This document shows, in pieces, positions 54,419-64,000 of a DNA stretch of 64,000 bases. The notes below the pieces were generated by a model. The model searched no databases. It worked only from the letters and a program-made list of their open reading frames with translations, and was not told the origin of the DNA. The stretch spans positions 160,100,150 through 160,164,149 of the forward strand of contig JAVHZZ010000007.1 in NCBI GenBank assembly GCA_036250195.1. Reading direction: 5' to 3'. The position numbers and the translations under genes were made by a program. How positions within the stretch are numbered: position 1 is the first letter of the stretch; each line of letters opens with the position of its first letter. Source of the DNA: Mixophyes australis (lineage: Eukaryota; Chordata; Amphibia; Anura; Limnodynastidae).

Positions 54419-55559
54419 GTACTTGTAAGGACACTCCTTTCCTTTCTAGTCAAATTAACTCTTAATGGTTTCTTATTAACTTTCTCTCTAAGAGTTTATA
54501 AATCTTTCATCTTACTTAATAAAAGCTTTCTATGAAGAGGCCTTTTAACTGTAAAAGATACAAATTAGACTTGTTCTTTAGAATCTTTGATGGAGCAGAA
54601 TTATTATTATCATATACCTCAATTGTAGTTGATGACTGATCCGGTTGACTCTACTAACAATTATTCTATATCACCCAATGCTTATTCATCATTACTATGG
54701 AGGATTATAGGCAAACCTACATTATTAGACTATTTTCTAGCTTGTGTCTTCACATACTTATTCAGAATAACAAATAAGTAAAAAAAAACAAGAAATAGCA
54801 ACAAATGCAAAACTACAAACTGCACAGAAATCTGCTACAATGCAAAATAATAAAGCTGGCAGCTACATACAATACAGCATAAACTGTGTAAAATAATAAT
54901 ACTGTAGATCTATTATTACCGAGGCTGAGGCTCTGATAATAATCTCCCACCATTTAGGCGATCAGTTAAGTAGGTATGTTAGGTGCGGAGGTGGTTGGTG
55001 TCTTACCTGGCCAGGTAGGGGGGGTAGTAATATGTTCTCTGCCCAACTGTCCTGATTTAGGCAGAACAGTCCCGAATTGATGGAATTGTTAATAGGACTT
55101 TTGTACCAATTCGGGGACAGTTGGAAGATATGTTCCCCTAAGTGACGCCCCTTCAATGCCGCGTAAATGGGTATTATTGGGGTGAGGAAGGGGGCTGGTG
55201 GCAAACATGCTCCTGAGGGGACGTGATATACCCAGTGAGGCGGAGCCACTTCCTCGTGTACGGACCCAACGAAGAATGTCCACATGTTGGGAGGTATGAT
55301 GTGTAATATGTTATATGTGCCACCACCAGCCTCACCCACCGGCACCTCTGAGGCCAGTGCTGGGCCAGGTATTAGAAGTCAGGGCTATGGCTCATACAGC
55401 TCTCATACAGCCCTGAGAAGTAGAACATGTGGTAAGAATTGCATCTAAGGGGCATAAAAGAAGTGTTACTGTGCAGATGGTCAGCACTGAGACACTGGGA
55501 CATTTCCAGGGACCAGACACATATTATACAGCTCTATAGACAACCAGGGAACAGAGCTG

Positions 55560-55665
55560 GACTCCGACAACATGGCCGCTAAGAGACACTTCCTGTGTCA
55601 CTCTTCAATACCTATTCCACCCTAGTGACGTCACGTCGCCCGGGTAACGGATGGGGTAATATGGC
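55560..55665 (+). promoter_or_regulatory. Probable LMLN promoter / 5' region with CRE
   Basis: A perfect palindromic CRE (tgacgtca) at 55626-55633 lies 30 bases before an ATG. The segment is CpG-containing and without a TATA box. Two similar words, atggccgctaagag (55572) and atggctgctaagcc (55661), resemble YY1-type ATGGC(C/T)GC sites. Inference from position upstream of the LMLN exons. Confidence 0.45.
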
Positions 55666-55671
55666 TGCTAA

Positions 55672-55773
55672 GCCAGAGGTTCCTCGGCTTCTCTGCTCAC
55701 CTTCGGGGCCGTATTCATCCTGTCCTGTTATCCGTCCAGCACATGCAGACACCGAGCTCCGGGGCCCGAGGAG
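55672..55773 (+). CDS. LMLN: Tentative LMLN exon 1 (signal peptide)
   Basis: A donor (gag|gtgaga) follows 55773. In the frame that joins exon 2 in phase 0, the segment encodes [19 protein letters not shown] and [10 protein letters not shown]. This looks like a hydrophobic signal peptide and a short mature start, as expected before the pro-region. No ATG is present in this frame: a TAA stops it at 55669. The ATG at 55661 is in another frame, which ends at 55777. A sequencing indel, an unseen upstream exon or a different first exon are all possible. Confidence 0.4.
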
Positions 55774-58700
55774 GTGAGAGGGCTGCGAAGCAGGGGATTG
55801 TGGGGGCGCCCCTATCAGAGAGTGACACAGTTATCCCCCCCCCCCCCCCTCACTGTCCGCTGGTATCCCCCCTCTGTGACACACAGTATCCCCCCCCCCC
55901 CTCACTGTCCCCTGGTATCCCCCCTCTGTGACACACAGTATCCCCCCCCCCCCCTCACTGTCCCCTGGTATCCCCCCTCTCAGTGACACACAGTATCCCC
56001 CCCCCCCTCACTGTCCGCTGGTATCCCCCCTCTGTGACACACAGTATTCCCCCCCCCCCTCACTGTCCCCTGGTATCCCCCCTCTCAGTGACACACAGTA
56101 TCCCCCCCCCCCCCTCACTGTCCCCTGGTATCCCCCCTCTCAGTGACACACAGTATCCCCCCCCCCCCCCTCACTGTCCCCTGGTATCCCCCCTCTCAGT
56201 GACGCACAGTATCCCCCCCCCCCCTCACTGTCCCCTGGTATCCCCCCTCTGTGACACACAGTATCCCCCCCCCCCCCTCACTGTCCCCTGGTATCCCCCC
56301 CTCTCAGTGACACACAGTATCCCCCCCTTCCTCACTGCTCCCTGGTATCCCCCCTCTCAGTGACACACAGTATCCCCCCCCCTCACTGTCCCCTGGTATC
56401 CCCCTCTCAGTGACACACAGTATCCCCCCCTTCCTCACTGCTCCCTGGTATCCCCCCTCTCAGTGACACACAGTATCCCCCCCTTCCTCACTGCTCCCTG
56501 GTATCCCCCCTCTCAGTGACACACAGTATCCCCCCCCCCCCTCACTGTCCCCTGGTATCCCCCCTCTCAGTGACACACAGTATCCCCCCCTTCCTCACTG
56601 CTCCCTGGTATCCCCCCTCTCAGTGACACACAGTATCCCCCCCCCCCTCACTGTCCCCTGGTATCCCCCCTCCAGTGACACACAGTATCCCCCCCCTCAC
56701 TGTCCCCTGGTATCCCCCCTCTCAGTGACACACAGTATCCCCCCCTTCCTCACTGCTCCCTGGTATCCCCCTCTCAGTGACACACAGTATCCCCCCCCCC
56801 CCTCACTGTCCCCTGGTATCCCCCCTCTCAGTGACACACAGTATCCCCCCCTTCCTCACTGCTCCCTGGTATCCCCCCTCTCAGTGACACACAGTATCCC
56901 CCCCCCCCCTCACTGTCCCCTGGTATTCCCCCCTCTCAGTGACACACAGTATCCCCCCTTCCTCACTGCTCCCTGGTATCCCCCCTCTCAGTGACACACA
57001 GTATCCCCCCCCCCCCTCACTGTCCCCTGGTATCCCCCCTCTCAGTGACACACAGTATCCCCCCCTTCCTCACTGCTCCCTGGTATCCCCCCTCTCAGTG
57101 ACACACAGTATCCCCCCCCCCTCACTGTCCCCTGGTATCCCCCCTCTCAGTGACCACACAGTATCCCCCCCTTCCTCACTGCTCCCTGGTATCCCCCCTC
57201 TCAGTGACACACAGTATCCCCCCCCCCTCACTGTCCCCTGGTATCCCCCCTCTCAGTGACACACAGTATCCCCCCCTTCCTCACTGCTCCCTGGTATCCC
57301 CCTCTCAGTGACACACAGTATCCCCCCCCCTCACTGTCCCCTGGTATCCCCCCTCTCAGTGACACACAGTATCCCCCCCTTCCTCACTGCTCCCTGGTAT
57401 CCCCCCTCTCAGTGACACACAGTATCCCCCCCCCTCACTGTCCCCTGGTATCCCCCCTCTCAGTGACACACAGTATCCCCCCCCCCTCACTGTCCCCTGG
57501 TATCCCACCTCTCAGTGACACACAGTATCCCCCCCCTCACTGTCCCCTGGTATCCCCCCTCTCAGTGACACACAGTATCCCCCCCCTCACTGTCCTCTGG
57601 TATCCCCCCTCTCTGTCCTCTGGTATCCCCCCTCTCAGTGACACACAGTATCCCCCCTCTGTAACACACAACCCCCTCCCCACTGTCCCCTGGTATCCCC
57701 CTCTGTGACACACAGTATCCCCCCCCTTCCTCACTGCTCCCTGGTATCCCCCCTCTCAGTGACACACAGTATCCCCCCCCCCCCCCTCACTGTCCCTGGT
57801 ATCCACCTCTCAGTGACAGACAGTATCCCCCCCCTCACTGCTCCCTGGTATCCCCCCTCTCAGTGACACACAGTATCCCCCCCCTCACTGCTCCCTGGTA
57901 TCCCCCCTCTCAGTGACACACAGTATCCCCCCCCCCCCTCAGTGCCACCTAGTATCCCCCCTCTGTAACACACAACCCCCTCCCCACTGTCCCCTGGTAT
58001 CCCCCCTCTCAGTGACACAGTATCCCCCCTCCCCTCCTCACTGCCACCTAGTATCCCCCCTGTCAGTGACACACAGTATCCCCCCCTCCCCTCCTCACTG
58101 CCGCCTAGTATCCCCCCCTCACAGTGACACACAGTATTCCCCCCTCCCCTCCTCACTGCCGCCTAGTATCCCCCTCACAGTGACACACGGTCCCCTCCCC
58201 CAGTGACAGAGTACCCCCCCAGTGACTCACAGTATCCCCCCATCCTCAGTAACTGACAGTATCCCCCCAGCCCCTTCTCACTGTCCCCTGGTATCCTCCC
58301 TCCCCCCCCTCCCCTCAGTGGCACCCTACTCCAGTGACTCGCAGTATACCCAGCTCATCTTCAATAGCTCACAGTATCCCCCCACCCCCTCCTCACAGCC
58401 CCCTCCATCAGTGACTTACAGTATCCTGCCATGGTGTCCCTTAGTAAACCCCCCCCCTCGCACATACTCATTGACACACAGTATGCCCACCTCCTCACGC
58501 CTTTATGTCTCTAATTTTATCCCCCAACCCCTCTATGTCCTTTGGTGATAGACAGTATAGCCCACCCCTTAATGTCTCTCCCAATTTTTCTCAATGATAC
58601 ACAGTATATTCATTAATGGTACATTAGTTATTAGAGAGGGATTTATAATAGATTAAGGGGTGTAACTTGTGATACTTGCATTGTATAATGTGTTTATATC

Positions 58701-61700
58701 CAGGGATAATGGCTCATATTGTGAAAATAGTGACTACCTACCAGTTGGGCCCTAGCATTAAATTCTTAGGCACGTGATTTATAGAATTCTGGGGTTCGTC
58801 GGCCATATAAATACGTTATTAAGCCACCAAACACCTTTGTGAATCACCGTTTGGCTAGTGAAGTGTTTCTTTTGCCAGGTTATTTACAAAGTTCACCAAA
58901 GAACAAATCATGTATTAAAAAGACATGCTGATCAGCAGCTGCGGGTGCAGATTGTGTATGATGGGAGCATTGACGAGTGAGTATTGAAATAGGAAAGTTC
59001 TTGTACCTTAACTTGTGAATGAAATGTGCAGGGTTTCTCCGCATCGACCACAGTAATTTCATAGCAGGTGAAAAGGTTTCTGTCTCTAACCTGTTGTAAA
59101 TAAATGTGAGACGTTCCCGTGTGTCATTAGACAGCTGCCAGCACATAACATAAGACAGCATGCAAGCTGTATGGCATGTGATCTCCGTGAAAATCTAGTA
59201 TAAATAAGGTTATGCTAAACTGTACCCAGCTATTAAACAACCAAGTATATCTGCAGTTGTAGAATAAGACTGCTGTTGATCCACAGTTTACCTACAATTC
59301 TTGCTTAAGATATTTAAACATATTTAAGGATTGATGCTGAATTAACGTTGCTATATTCTTTGTATTTTCTAGCCTGGTTCCGGTGAAGAAGAGACTTGTC
59401 AGAGTAAGTGATCTCCTTTGGTGCAGGGTTTGTTGTGAATGACTGGAGTATTCTAGAGCTCTGTGTGTTTCAGGAGGTGTTAAGGGCAGCACAGACATGC
59501 CTGTTGCATAGAGTGTATGGGGGGGATCAGAGCATTCAGGCTGGTGGTAATGGTTTGGGCTATAAATGATAAAACCACTATAAACAAAGTGTAAATGTAA
59601 GAGACACCACCAGGACTTGACTCTGACGTTACCTGATCTCTAGAGCTAGTGTCCAGTCTATGAGGTAGGTGACTGCTCACCTATGTTTGTCCTTGGCTGT
59701 AATGTTATATACTGATGTAGAGTCCCGTAAGGTCAGACCATCGAGCGACGGACCACCAGGGACAGTTATTAGGAAGAATAGTTACTGACCGATGAGGAAA
59801 GTTGCTTATATTACTTGGTGTACACAGGTGGGTACAGTGTGCTACAGCTGTACATCCCCTATTCTGTCTTACAGAACAAGCTCTTTCCACAAGCAATTTC
59901 ATATTTACAAAAGACCTTTCAGGTGCGCAGACCGAGTAGCTCTATTTTACTGAGCAGGTAAGTGCTGATAGCTGTATTGTGTTACCGTTGTATAGAGTGT
60001 TACAGGGCTCAGAAGCTGCTCTTTATAGTCTACACAGCTCATTTTCTCACACTTTCCTCTGTATGATGAAGACAATGTGCAAACAATCAATATCTGCGGA
60101 GAAAGTCGGACACTTCGGACACTCACAGATACTGCCATAGAGCCTGCGCTCAGCACACAAGATGTGGTCCTGTCATCGTCCCGGAGGAACACCTACAGGT
60201 ACCCACCTTCTGTCATCCATAGTGCCCAGCTCCAGCCAGTGCTTGTATCTGCTCTTCTGTCCAGGAAATATTTGTCCTTGCTCTGACATTCATTTGTTCT
60301 TGGTTGCTTGGACCACTAATCAGATTGTTTTCGTTTCTCTCTAACCCAGCGTCACTTGGAGTGTGCCCCTCCTATGGTGTGGCTCCGCCCCTCCTATGGT
60401 GTGGCTCCGCCCCTCCTATGGTGTGGCTCCGCCCCTCCTATGGTGTGGCTCCGCCCCTCCTGTGGTGTGGCTCCGCCCCTCCTATGGTGTGGCTTCGCCC
60501 CTTTCCAATTGTACGGAACCTGCCCCTCTTGTCATTTGTTAGAACAGTAACCATGGTTACTATTGGTTGTTGAATTTGACCTTTCCGACTATATCCTATT
60601 TATTCCAGACAGTAAGCTGCTCTGGGATACTCCACTCGCACAGTGAGCAATTTTTTGGCTTCTGTTTACTCATCGTTTCCCGCCTCTTTACACTTTGGCC
60701 AGTCACTGTCACTGGTGGATATGGGGACTGAAGGCTGTAGTGTAACAAGAAATGTACTCTCATTCTTCTGTTGTCCTGTCTCCTATGAGAGGGAACGGGA
60801 TTGTTATATGTGCTGGAATATCCTTCTTATATTGTATTAATGTCCTGTGTTGCTCTGAGACATTGCTATATTTTTATAATTTTACCTTTGGTTCACTGGT
60901 TACATGTCTTCTGTCCTAACCCAACAGCAAGGGGGGAGGGGGGTGATTGGTAACCTGGGAGGGCTGGAGTCTCCCTAACTATTCAATATCCACCGGTTAC
61001 ACCCGTGGTCCCTTTGTCACCCAGTTTGTTAGAAGAAAACCCATCTAAATCTTGTTTCTAAGCAGTGTCCCATGGTACATTCTCCCATAACTGTGTCCAG
61101 TCCATGGTATATGTGGGTGTACTGAGGATAGAAGATTCGGGGGTGTTTATATCTTCTGGCTGGAGCTAGTGTGTAAGTGTCAGGAATGTCACAATGTGTT
61201 GTCTGCTCCATACTCAGCAATGCCTGATGTGCAGTGACACAGAAAAGTATTGTGGCCCTTCGGGGCCCACGGACAGTGGAGGAATTCGTGATGTGGACTT
61301 TGTTCTATACGTAAGCGCCATCACCACGGAGAGATGCAGCCAGGAGAATATTGTCGCTTACGCAGCGTATTGTCAGCTGGAAGCCGAAATGGACAGGTAG
61401 GAAAACCAAGGATTGAATACATCATATTGTCAGTGATTCACTTCAACACAGTATATTTATCCCTTAGTGTCCTCCTCTCTGCTGTCTGTTGTATCACTTT
61501 AATCACACATCATATTCACTTATTGTTATGATTAACATGTAATTAAAATGTAACCTTTATTGTATATATCGTAAAAAGAAGAAGCAACATTCTGATTCTT
61601 TGTTTTACTTGTTTCAGTTTTGCCAGAGAAATATCCCTAATTACCCTAATAAGCCACAACCAAATAAGAAATCTATATACAGTATATATAATGTGTTGTG

Positions 61701-62837
61701 ATGACCACATGAAAGTCAATGGAACATAATTTGATTTCCTGTGGGGCTATAAGATCACAATTATATATTTGTATCAGTGAGTATAGGACAAAGACCTCAG
61801 AATATAAACCATTCTCCTATCTATAATGATTGATAATAACACTACTGACCACACATGTAGGAATATCTCTTTACATAGAGAAGGTAATAATTATGAATTA
61901 AAGAAATTAAAATCTGTTCAGTGTAACTGACCAAAAACCTCTCAGTTATATAAATCAATAATAGAAGTATAAATAAAGAGAAATAAAATGATCTATTTAA
62001 TGTGGATATTTTTATTAATTGGAAATTTATTTAAAAATATGATCTGACCAGCCTTGTGTGTATGTGGAATAAGAAATTAGATAATAATCAGAATAAATAG
62101 TTCTAGAGAATAAAGCATAAAATGAATCATTTCTTGAAGTTGATATTGACTACTTACTGAATATCCCAATCTATATACTGCCACAATCTATCATAAACTG
62201 AAGACTTTACAGCTCTCAGAACAGAACCAACATCCAGTGTTGCCAGCACTATACAAACTTCTAAAGAACTATACACAACCGAACAAGCATAGAGTAACAA
62301 CCAGAAAATAAGGTTTTTAAAAGAGAAACTATAAGTGAAGGACCCTGGCAAAATGTATGTACATTACTCCGACACAGTACGGTCCTGCAAAGGGAAAGTA
62401 GACAATCCGTGAGCTCCACATCATGAGCAGCTGCTGATTTTCTGTTTATCGCGTCTTGTTCTTATTGCCGCGATTGTCCGGCTGCCGCCACCAGTTGTCT
62501 TCTTACATTTCACAAACTAGAGGGGCCGTCAGCAGTAATATATTCCTGTGTCAGGTTGTGAGTTTACATCGATATGGAGGCTACGAGTCTGCGGTGTAGC
62601 TATTCTAATAAATGGTAATAATAAGGAAGGCGCCACAATATCAAACAAAGTAATACAACCTTTATGTAACCATCATTGTATGTTCACCTCTGTTATAAGT
62701 CTCTTAAAACAATGTTATTTTCTGCTGTTAGGCCAATAGCGGGATACGCCAACCTGTGTCCAAACATGATTTCTACGCAGCCTCAGGAATTTGCTGGCAT
62801 GTTGTCTACCGTGAAACATGAAATTATTCATGCGCTG
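55672..62837 (+). CDS. LMLN: Leishmanolysin-like M8 zinc metallopeptidase, 5' part
   Basis: Six clear exons: 58879-58976, 59373-59403, 59875-59957, 60072-60198, 61218-61396 and 62732-62837. All are GT-AG with consistent phases, giving 208 codons, and they match the LMLN (invadolysin) N-terminal and catalytic regions in order. The last exon ends at [16 protein letters not shown] is the HExxH zinc-binding and catalytic motif. Known: M8 proteases are secreted or membrane-linked zinc endopeptidases; invadolysin acts in cell migration and mitosis and associates with lipid droplets. The gene continues beyond the right edge, where the third zinc ligand should lie. The first exon (55672-55773) is tentative. 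Confidence 0.9.
55774..58878 (+). other. LMLN intron 1
   Basis: Mostly the C-rich array (55830-58200). Degenerate units continue to about 58560. 58560-58878 is single-copy AT-rich sequence leading to the acceptor tcttttgccag. Confidence 0.6.
55830..58200 (+). repeat. C-rich minisatellite, about 45 units
   Basis: Units of about 50-56 bases: tcactgtcccctggtatccc plus cccctctcagtgacacacag plus tat and a run of 7-15 C. A second unit type replaces the C run with cccccttcctcactgctccc. It starts about 55 bases after the tentative exon 1 donor. Proline-rich open frames here are artefacts. Confidence 0.95.
58879..58976 (+). CDS. LMLN: LMLN exon 2: pro-region start
   Basis: Acceptor gtttcttttgccag, donor GTGAGT, phase 0 in and phase 2 out. 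Encodes [20 protein letters not shown], which matches the N-terminal part of LMLN just after the signal peptide. Confidence 0.85.
59373..59403 (+). CDS. LMLN: LMLN exon 3: 31-base micro-exon
   Basis: Acceptor tttgtattttctag, donor GTAAGT, phase 2 in and phase 0 out. Encodes [10 protein letters not shown], which continues exon 2 and leads into exon 4 with no gap against LMLN. Too short for simple open-frame detection. Confidence 0.82.
59875..59957 (+). CDS. LMLN: LMLN exon 4
   Basis: Acceptor ttctgtcttacag, donor GTAAGT, phase 0 in and phase 2 out. Encodes [20 protein letters not shown], a highly conserved LMLN segment. Confidence 0.88.
60072..60198 (+). CDS. LMLN: LMLN exon 5: cysteine-rich segment
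   Basis: Acceptor ctgtatgatgaag, donor GTACCC (weak), phase 2 in and phase 0 out. In this frame it encodes [30 protein letters not shown] and EEHLQ. Its cysteine spacing and [11 protein letters not shown] ending match LMLN. Other frames in the same stretch are open but do not match. Confidence 0.85.
60365..60500 (+). repeat. 22-bp minisatellite, 6 copies, GC-box-like
   Basis: Units ggtgtggctccgcccctcct plus at. Each contains ccgcccctcc, close to an Sp1/KLF GC box. It lies in the LMLN intron between exons 5 and 6. Confidence 0.93.
61218..61396 (+). CDS. LMLN: LMLN exon 6
   Basis: Acceptor ctccatactcag, donor GTAGGA, phase 0 in and phase 2 out. Encodes [19 protein letters not shown] and [17 protein letters not shown], the strand-helix part of the M8 fold before the zinc helix. 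The first 20 residues ([16 protein letters not shown]) are more diverged than the rest. Confidence 0.88.
61397..62731 (+). other. LMLN intron 6
   Basis: Phase-2 intron, very AT-rich (61540-62380), with no gene and no repeat that I recognise. Confidence 0.6.
62732..62837 (+). CDS. LMLN: LMLN exon 7: HExxH active-site exon
   Basis: Acceptor attttctgctgttag, donor GTAAGT, phase 2 in and phase 0 out. Encodes [34 protein letters not shown] and AL. The two His and the Glu of HEIIH are the zinc ligands and the general base. Nearly identical to LMLN of other vertebrates. Confidence 0.93.
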
Positions 62838-63164
62838 GTAAGTGGGACCTGGCGGGACATGCTGGAATACTTGGTTTTGCCCGGGAATATCCGTGTACCG
62901 ACAACTATTTTTTTTTTAATTAGTTAATTTTTCAGTTTAATCTCACCTTAAGCCTCTTACTGTGGGCTTTATTATAATGTTAGATCGGTCAGAGGGGAAT
63001 TGACTGAAGATAGGGCCATACATACAAATGTGCCAGTCCGCCGGGCATTGAGTGTCTTCAGAAATGAGTCTTGAATGGGTTCATGTGACTTGTGCTGAGT
63101 CTGCCGACCAGTACATTACATGTCCCATTCTTCAGAAGGACACCCTGCGACTGTAGATAATTGT

Positions 63165-64000
63165 ATGAGGAGTGTTATATACAACACTATAACATTGTAT
63201 ATGTTACAGGAGGACACAAGATACAATGTATGAGATTAGGAGTGATATATATGACACTATAACATTGTATATGTTACAGGAGGACACAAGATACAATGTA
63301 TGAGATTAGGAGTGATATATACAACACTATAACATTGTATATGTTACAGGAGGACACAAGATACAAGGTATGAGATTAGGAGTGATATATATGACACTGT
63401 AACATTGTATATGTGACAGGAGGACACAAGATACAATGTATGAGATTAGGAGTGATATATATGACACTGTAACATTGTATATGTTACAGGAGGACACAAG
63501 ATACAATGTATGAGATTAGGAGTGATATATATGACACTATAACATTGTATATGTTACAGGAGGACACAAGATACAATGTATGAGATTAGGAGTGATATAT
63601 ATGACACTGTAACATTGTATATGTTACAGGAGGACACAAGATACAATGTAAGAGATTAGGAGTGATATATATGACACTGTAACATTGTATATGTTACAGG
63701 AGGACACAAGATACAATGTATGAGATTAGGAGTGATATATATGACACTGTAACATTGTATATGTTACAGGAGGACACAAGATACAATGTATGAGATTAGG
63801 AGTGATATATACAACACTATAACATTGTATATGTTACAGGAGGACACAAGATGCAATGTATGAGATTAGGAGTGATATATACAACACTATAACATTGTAT
63901 ATGTTACAGGAGGACACAAGATACAATGTATGAGATTAGGAGTGATATATATGACACTATAACATTGTATATGTTACAGGAGGACACAAGATACAATGTA
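63165..64000 (+). repeat. 70-bp minisatellite, about 12 copies to the window edge
   Basis: Units of aggacacaagatacaatgta, tgagattaggagtgatatat, atgacactgtaacattgtat and atgttacagg. Alternative atgaca/acaaca and ctgtaa/ctataa forms are mixed. It continues beyond the window inside the LMLN intron after the HEIIH exon. Confidence 0.96.

Larger units (their letters stand above)
51064..55590. other. Intergenic region between PARP14-like and LMLN
   Basis: Contains a dispersed repeat with a purine-rich tract (51990-52540), a MITE-like start (tctattcattaaggggagat near 53008), a Penelope-type remnant (53400-54070, minus) and an (AT)n run (54379-54414). A repeat-like segment with tgtcctgatttaggcagaac and its partner lies near 55040-55130. 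51064-51990 and 54420-54960 show nothing I recognise. Confidence 0.6.

Noticed and set aside
55743..58548. Proline-rich open frames
   Set aside because: C-run minisatellite in LMLN intron 1; frames shift between units and match no family.

Overview
This is vertebrate nuclear DNA, most likely from an amphibian (a frog). The reasons are GT-AG introns of 0.5-20 kb, L1/Tx1-like, CR1 and Penelope-type retroelements, a Gypsy-type pol fragment, hAT and palindromic MITEs of the kinds common in frogs, and L2-like tails. No bacterial features are present. The species cannot be fixed from the sequence alone.

Two host genes lie on the + strand. The first, from the left edge to about 50.4 kb, is the 3' part of a PARP14-like gene, an interferon-linked macrodomain mono-ADP-ribosyltransferase. 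I resolved 12 coding exons. Their phases are compatible from end to end and give about 1,073 residues: macrodomain 1, macrodomain 2, a lysine-rich then Gly/Ala-rich linker, macrodomain 3, a KH-like region, a WWE domain and an H-Y-L type ART catalytic domain, ending in TGA at 50159. The upstream exons are outside the window. The second gene starts near 55.6 kb and runs off the right edge. It is LMLN, a leishmanolysin-like (M8) zinc metallopeptidase. Six exons are clear (58879-62837), ending with the exon that carries the HEIIH zinc motif; a first exon with a signal peptide is only tentative.

Most of the rest is intronic repeat. At least a dozen unrelated minisatellites fill roughly 24 kb, over a third of the window: 69-bp units (2.2-3.7 kb), 51-bp units (6.2-19.6 kb, about 263 copies with higher-order structure), 40-bp (32.2 kb), 43-bp (35.2 kb), CT-rich (38.0-39.3 kb), about 26-bp inside a hAT MITE (42.1-43.0 kb), 33-bp (46.2-48.6 kb), 43-bp (49.2-49.7 kb), 30-bp (50.7-51.1 kb), C-rich (55.8-58.2 kb), 22-bp (60.4 kb) and 70-bp (63.2 kb to the edge). 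Several unit lengths are multiples of three, which creates very long but meaningless open frames on both strands.

Transposable elements include a full-span L1-like element (20.6-26.5 kb) with a 16-bp target-site duplication. It sits within 20 bases of the splice acceptor of a PARP14 exon. There is also a CR1 copy split by a younger L1 3' end (33-35.6 kb), an LTR element with a gag fragment (1.3-2.2 kb), a Gypsy integrase remnant (43.2-43.8 kb, minus), a hAT MITE with an exact 8-bp duplication, and a Penelope-like reverse transcriptase fragment (53.4-54.1 kb, minus).

The most interesting points are the L1 insertion that rebuilt a splice acceptor, the 51-bp array whose units look like tandem recursive splice sites, the Gly/Ala linker encoded by an exonic 12-bp repeat, the stop-free CT-rich intron directly after a macrodomain-3 exon, and the C-run array at the start of LMLN.
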